15,525 nucleotides of DNA from Firmicutes bacterium CAG:882 (lineage in GTDB: Bacteria; Bacillota; Clostridia; Lachnospirales; Lachnospiraceae): the NCBI GenBank assembly GCA_000435595.1, contig FR895450.1, positions 6,545-22,069 of the forward strand. Direction: 5' to 3'. The notes under the pieces are model-generated. The model was not told where the DNA came from, searched no databases, and saw only the letters and a program-made list of their open reading frames with translations. Each line of letters starts with the position of its first letter. Position 1 is the first letter of the stretch. Position numbers and translations under genes: made by a program. Positions 13,858 through 15,525 of this stretch are shown piece after piece.

Positions 13858-13884
13858 TTGGTAGCACCGAATTGGTGCTACCAA
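13858..13884 (+). promoter_or_regulatory. 5'-terminal hairpin of the lrgAB leader, possible terminator
   Basis: A perfect 11-bp stem (13858-13868 with 13874-13884, loop GAATT) is followed by TTTTATT. It sits right at the predicted start site, so it could protect the 5' end of the leader or end transcripts arriving from the 71-residue gene. Confidence 0.7.
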
Positions 13885-14144
13885 TTTTATTGTAATAATC
13901 TCACCAATAGATAAACTGCGAGCCTGCTCGCAGGCGGAGCGGTTTATCTATTGAGGGAGTAAACGGAAATGAGCAAGTAAGCCGTTCGCCTTTTGAACGG
14001 CTGGATTGCGAATTTCCGTCAGAATTTTCGGAAGTGCTCCGCACTCTCGAAAATTCTGTTATTGCAATATACAAGGTGTGCAATCAACAAAAGAGAGTTT
14101 TTTTATAAAGCTCTTTAGCGAACACTACGAAAGGAAACAGCATC
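13885..14144 (+). promoter_or_regulatory. Long structured leader upstream of lrgA
   Basis: Three consecutive well-formed structures lie between promoter and gene: (1) 13905-13953, a 15-bp stem with one wobble capped by a GCCTG-CTCG-CAGGC hairpin; (2) 13963-14019, the GAGCAAGTA motif listed separately; (3) 14020-14058, an 11-bp stem CAGAATTTTCG with CGAAAATTCTG capped by AGTGC-TCC-GCACT. The remaining part to 14144 is unpaired and holds a T7 run at 14098-14104 without a GC-rich hairpin, so no classic attenuator is seen. It could be a regulatory RNA or a cluster of small repeats. No coding frame here is convincing. Confidence 0.65.
13963..14019 (+). repeat. GAGCAAGTA/GGATTGCGA structured motif, copy 1
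   Basis: Basal stem ACGGAAAT with ATTTCCGT (13963-13970, 14012-14019), conserved strands GAGCAAGTA (13971-13979) and GGATTGCGA (14003-14011), which can pair through GCAA and TTGC, and an apical stem AGCCGTTC with GAACGGCT (13980-13987, 13995-14002; loop GCCTTTT). The same strands recur at 15370-15394. Confidence 0.65.
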
Positions 14145-14555
14145 ATGAAATATCTGCATCAATTTTTAATAATTATAGGAATAACCTTTGTCGGCGAACT
14201 GCTAAAGTACCTTCTTCCGCTTCCGATTCCGGCGAGCATATACGGAATGGTGATTATGTTTATCGGACTTATGACAGGTTTCATAAAGCTTGACGCGGTT
14301 AAGGATGTCGGCAAGTTCTTAATCGAGATTATGCCGATTATGTTTATCCCGGCAGGAGTAGGACTTATGTCATCGTGGAGTGTTTTAAAGCCACTTTTGC
14401 TTCCGGTCAGCATAATAACAGTTGTGACGATAATAACCGTCATGGGTGTGGCGGGCAGAAGCTCGCAGTGGATTATCAGAAATGACAGAAAACGTGCTGA
14501 GAAGAAAACCGGTGCAAAGGCACAGGAGAAAAATGTACAGGAAGCACGAAGCTGA
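14145..14555 (+). CDS. lrgA: LrgA/CidA-family holin-like membrane protein
   Basis: A 136-residue membrane protein with about four predicted membrane segments (roughly 4-22, 28-48, 60-82 and 86-105) and a basic, hydrophilic C-terminal tail (about 107-136, rich in K, R and E). The conserved PIPASIYGMVIMF and FIPAGVGLM segments mark the CidA/LrgA family, known for effects on murein hydrolase activity, autolysis and, in some bacteria, pyruvate or related transport together with LrgB. ATG 14145 has AAGGAA eight bases upstream. It is followed after 19 bases by lrgB. No lytSR two-component genes are in the window. Control is likely through the consensus promoter and the long structured leader. Confidence 0.92.
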   Translation: MKYLHQFLIIIGITFVGELLKYLLPLPIPASIYGMVIMFIGLMTGFIKLDAVKDVGKFLIEIMPIMFIPAGVGLMSSWSVLKPLLLPVSIITVVTIITVMGVAGRSSQWIIRNDRKRAEKKTGAKAQEKNVQEARS

Positions 14556-14574
14556 GAATAAGTGAGGTATAAAA

Positions 14575-15270
14575 ATGACGGAGTTTATTGAGGATTCATT
14601 ATTCGCGGGAGTGACGATAAGCCTCCTGGCATACATAGCGGGATATTTTTTAAAGAAAAAATTCAAGTTAGGATTTTTAAATCCGCTTTTAATATCTATT
14701 GCAGCAACAATAATTGTTCTCGTTGTCGCAGATGTCGACTACGAGGTGTACAACAAAGGAGCATCTTATATAAGCTGGTTTCTGACACCTGCAACAGTGT
14801 GTCTTGCAATACCTTTGTATGAGCAGTGGCAGCTTCTTAAGGATAACTTTAAGGCGGTCATGTTCGGAATCGTGTCGGGAGTTATAACAAGTCTCGTGAC
14901 GGTGTTCGTGCTCGCAAAGCTTATGGGACTGACACATGAGGAGTATGTTACGCTTCTTCCAAAGTCAATTACCACGGCAATCGGAATGGGAGTGTCTGAT
15001 GAGCTCGGAGGTTATGTGACGATAACAGTTGCTGTAATCATAGTTACCGGAGTCATCGGCAATATTTTCGGAGAGCTTTTATGTAAGCTTTTCAGAATAA
15101 CAGAGCCTATCTCAAAAGGACTCGCGCTCGGAAGTGCATCACACGCCATCGGAACAGCTAAGGCGATGGAGCTTGGAGAGGTTGAGGGCGCGATGAGCAG
15201 TCTTGCAATAGCGGTTGCCGGAGTGCTCACTGTAGTTGGAGCGACAATATTCTCTTATTTTATAAAATAA
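14575..15270 (+). CDS. lrgB: LrgB/CidB-family membrane protein
   Basis: A 231-residue polytopic membrane protein with six or more hydrophobic segments. Diagnostic stretches are LNPLLISIAATI, FLTPATVCLAIPLYEQW, LPKSITTAIGMGVSDELGG and GLALGSASHAIGTAKAMELG, all standard for LrgB/YohK proteins, partner of LrgA. Length is normal for the family. GTGAGG at 14562-14567 precedes ATG 14575. It is cotranscribed with lrgA. The stop codon TAA (15268-15270) overlaps the first arm of a hairpin (15269-15313) that probably ends the operon. In some Firmicutes this pair mediates pyruvate uptake or export; which role applies here is not visible. Confidence 0.94.
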   Translation: MTEFIEDSLFAGVTISLLAYIAGYFLKKKFKLGFLNPLLISIAATIIVLVVADVDYEVYNKGASYISWFLTPATVCLAIPLYEQWQLLKDNFKAVMFGIVSGVITSLVTVFVLAKLMGLTHEEYVTLLPKSITTAIGMGVSDELGGYVTITVAVIIVTGVIGNIFGELLCKLFRITEPISKGLALGSASHAIGTAKAMELGEVEGAMSSLAIAVAGVLTVVGATIFSYFIK

Positions 15271-15313
15271 AAGAGAAAACCCATTACCATTGGGTGATGG
15301 GTTGAACTCTTTT
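15269..15313 (+). terminator. Likely terminator of lrgAB; short repeat F, copy 2
   Basis: AAAAGAG (15269-15275) pairs with CTCTTTT (15307-15313), and inside it AACCCAT (15278-15284) pairs with ATGGGTT (15297-15303). The first 38 bases match 10370-10407 at 31 positions. The T-run is part of the stem, so efficiency is uncertain. Confidence 0.6.
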
Positions 15314-15314
15314 G

Positions 15315-15359
15315 CCAGGTGCGGGTTCAAGCCCGGTACCTGGTGAGATGCGAAGCATC
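15315..15359 (+). other. Two hairpins downstream of lrgB
   Basis: CCAGGT with ACCTGG (15315-15320, 15338-15343) enclosing CGGG-TTCAAG-CCCG, then GATGC-GAA-GCATC (15347-15359) followed by GATTTT. They may be terminator parts or the start of a leader for the next gene. The GGTTCAAGCC stretch resembles a tRNA T-arm, but no tRNA fold is possible. Confidence 0.5.
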
Positions 15360-15365
15360 GATTTT

Positions 15366-15398
15366 ATATGAGCAAGTAGCGAAGCGGATTGCGAATAT
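15366..15398 (+). repeat. GAGCAAGTA/GGATTGCGA structured motif, copy 2
   Basis: GAGCAAGTA (15370-15378) and GGATTGCGA (15386-15394) are identical to copy 1. The apical stem is reduced to GC-GAA-GC (15379-15385) and the basal stem to ATAT with ATAT (15366-15369, 15395-15398). Confidence 0.6.
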
Positions 15399-15469
15399 CA
15401 TTGACATAAATTTTATACGGATGACGGAAGGGCTGCTGCGTAAACGATGAGTTTGGTGGCAGTTTTGTT

Positions 15470-15498
15470 TTGACTTAAAAACAATAGTTTGATAATAT
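15470..15498 (+). promoter_or_regulatory. Likely promoter of a gene beyond the right edge
   Basis: TTGACT (15470-15475), a 17-base spacer and TAATAT (15493-15498). No start codon with a ribosome binding site follows within the window. The stretch 15399-15469 shows no gene or further structure. Confidence 0.55.
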
Positions 15499-15525
15499 GA
15501 TGTTGGGGTCAAAACATGCCAACTT

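Noticed and set aside
13020..14144. CRISPR array or attC-like integron cassette array, because of clustered palindromes
   Set aside because: The palindromes differ in sequence, no regular spacer pattern exists, and no cas or integrase gene is present.
15300..15345. tRNA-like T-arm (GGTTCAAGCC) suggesting a tRNA gene or fragment
   Set aside because: The bases form a simple nested hairpin, the T-stem would have a central mismatch, and no acceptor, D or anticodon arms can be drawn upstream.
15314..15345. Twister-ribozyme resemblance (CAAGCCCGG)
   Set aside because: Only this short stretch resembles what I recall of the motif; the required upstream conserved strands and pseudoknot partners are not present.

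Overview
The window looks like a chromosomal segment of a low-to-mid-GC, Gram-positive anaerobe of the Clostridia, most likely the Lachnospiraceae. The reasons are AAGGAGG-type ribosome binding sites, sigma-A promoters, a CotF-like coat/ferritin-like protein, a tandem bacteriohemerythrin, a DUF6512-type membrane protein and a 71-residue acidic protein of a kind I associate with Lachnospiraceae. The species is inference. No plasmid, phage, CRISPR, rRNA or tRNA genes are seen.

Layout, left to right. The 3' part of a TrpB-like (TrpB2 form) gene ends in a strong terminator. A TPR-GGDEF diguanylate cyclase gene follows, then pgi, then a uracil permease gene with its own promoter. After a bidirectional terminator comes a small DUF6512-like membrane protein gene. 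A MerR-type regulator gene diverges from a two-gene operon encoding a metal-dependent amidohydrolase and a MalY/PatB-type C-S lyase; an 18-bp palindrome lies between them. A CotF-like gene converges on a tandem hemerythrin gene across a 19-bp-stem terminator. Next are tcdA and an HD-domain hydrolase gene (operon), a 71-residue protein gene, and the lrgA-lrgB pair behind a near-consensus promoter and a roughly 285-nt structured leader.

The most interesting content is non-coding. Three diverged copies (A 1047-1257, +; B 11262-11469, -; C core 13080-13219, -) of one structured element share conserved edges, a 21-22-bp outer stem, a stack of inner helices with compensatory changes, a 7-nt terminal loop and a GNRA-tetraloop hairpin. 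A and B also carry 14-bp inverted terminal repeats and are flanked by 9-11-bp direct repeats that look like target-site duplications, so the family appears mobile or formerly mobile. A and B lie in the apparent 5' leaders of the GGDEF and hemerythrin genes, in the same orientation relative to each gene. A separate 215-bp element (D, 13304-13518) is closed by a perfect 21-bp inverted repeat. A second small motif (GAGCAAGTA - hairpin - GGATTGCGA) occurs in the lrgAB leader and again after lrgB with different helices. I could not match any of these to a named RNA or transposon class.

The protein-coding genes are mostly ordinary housekeeping and signalling functions. They do not form one obvious pathway, and the novelty candidates are the structured intergenic elements.
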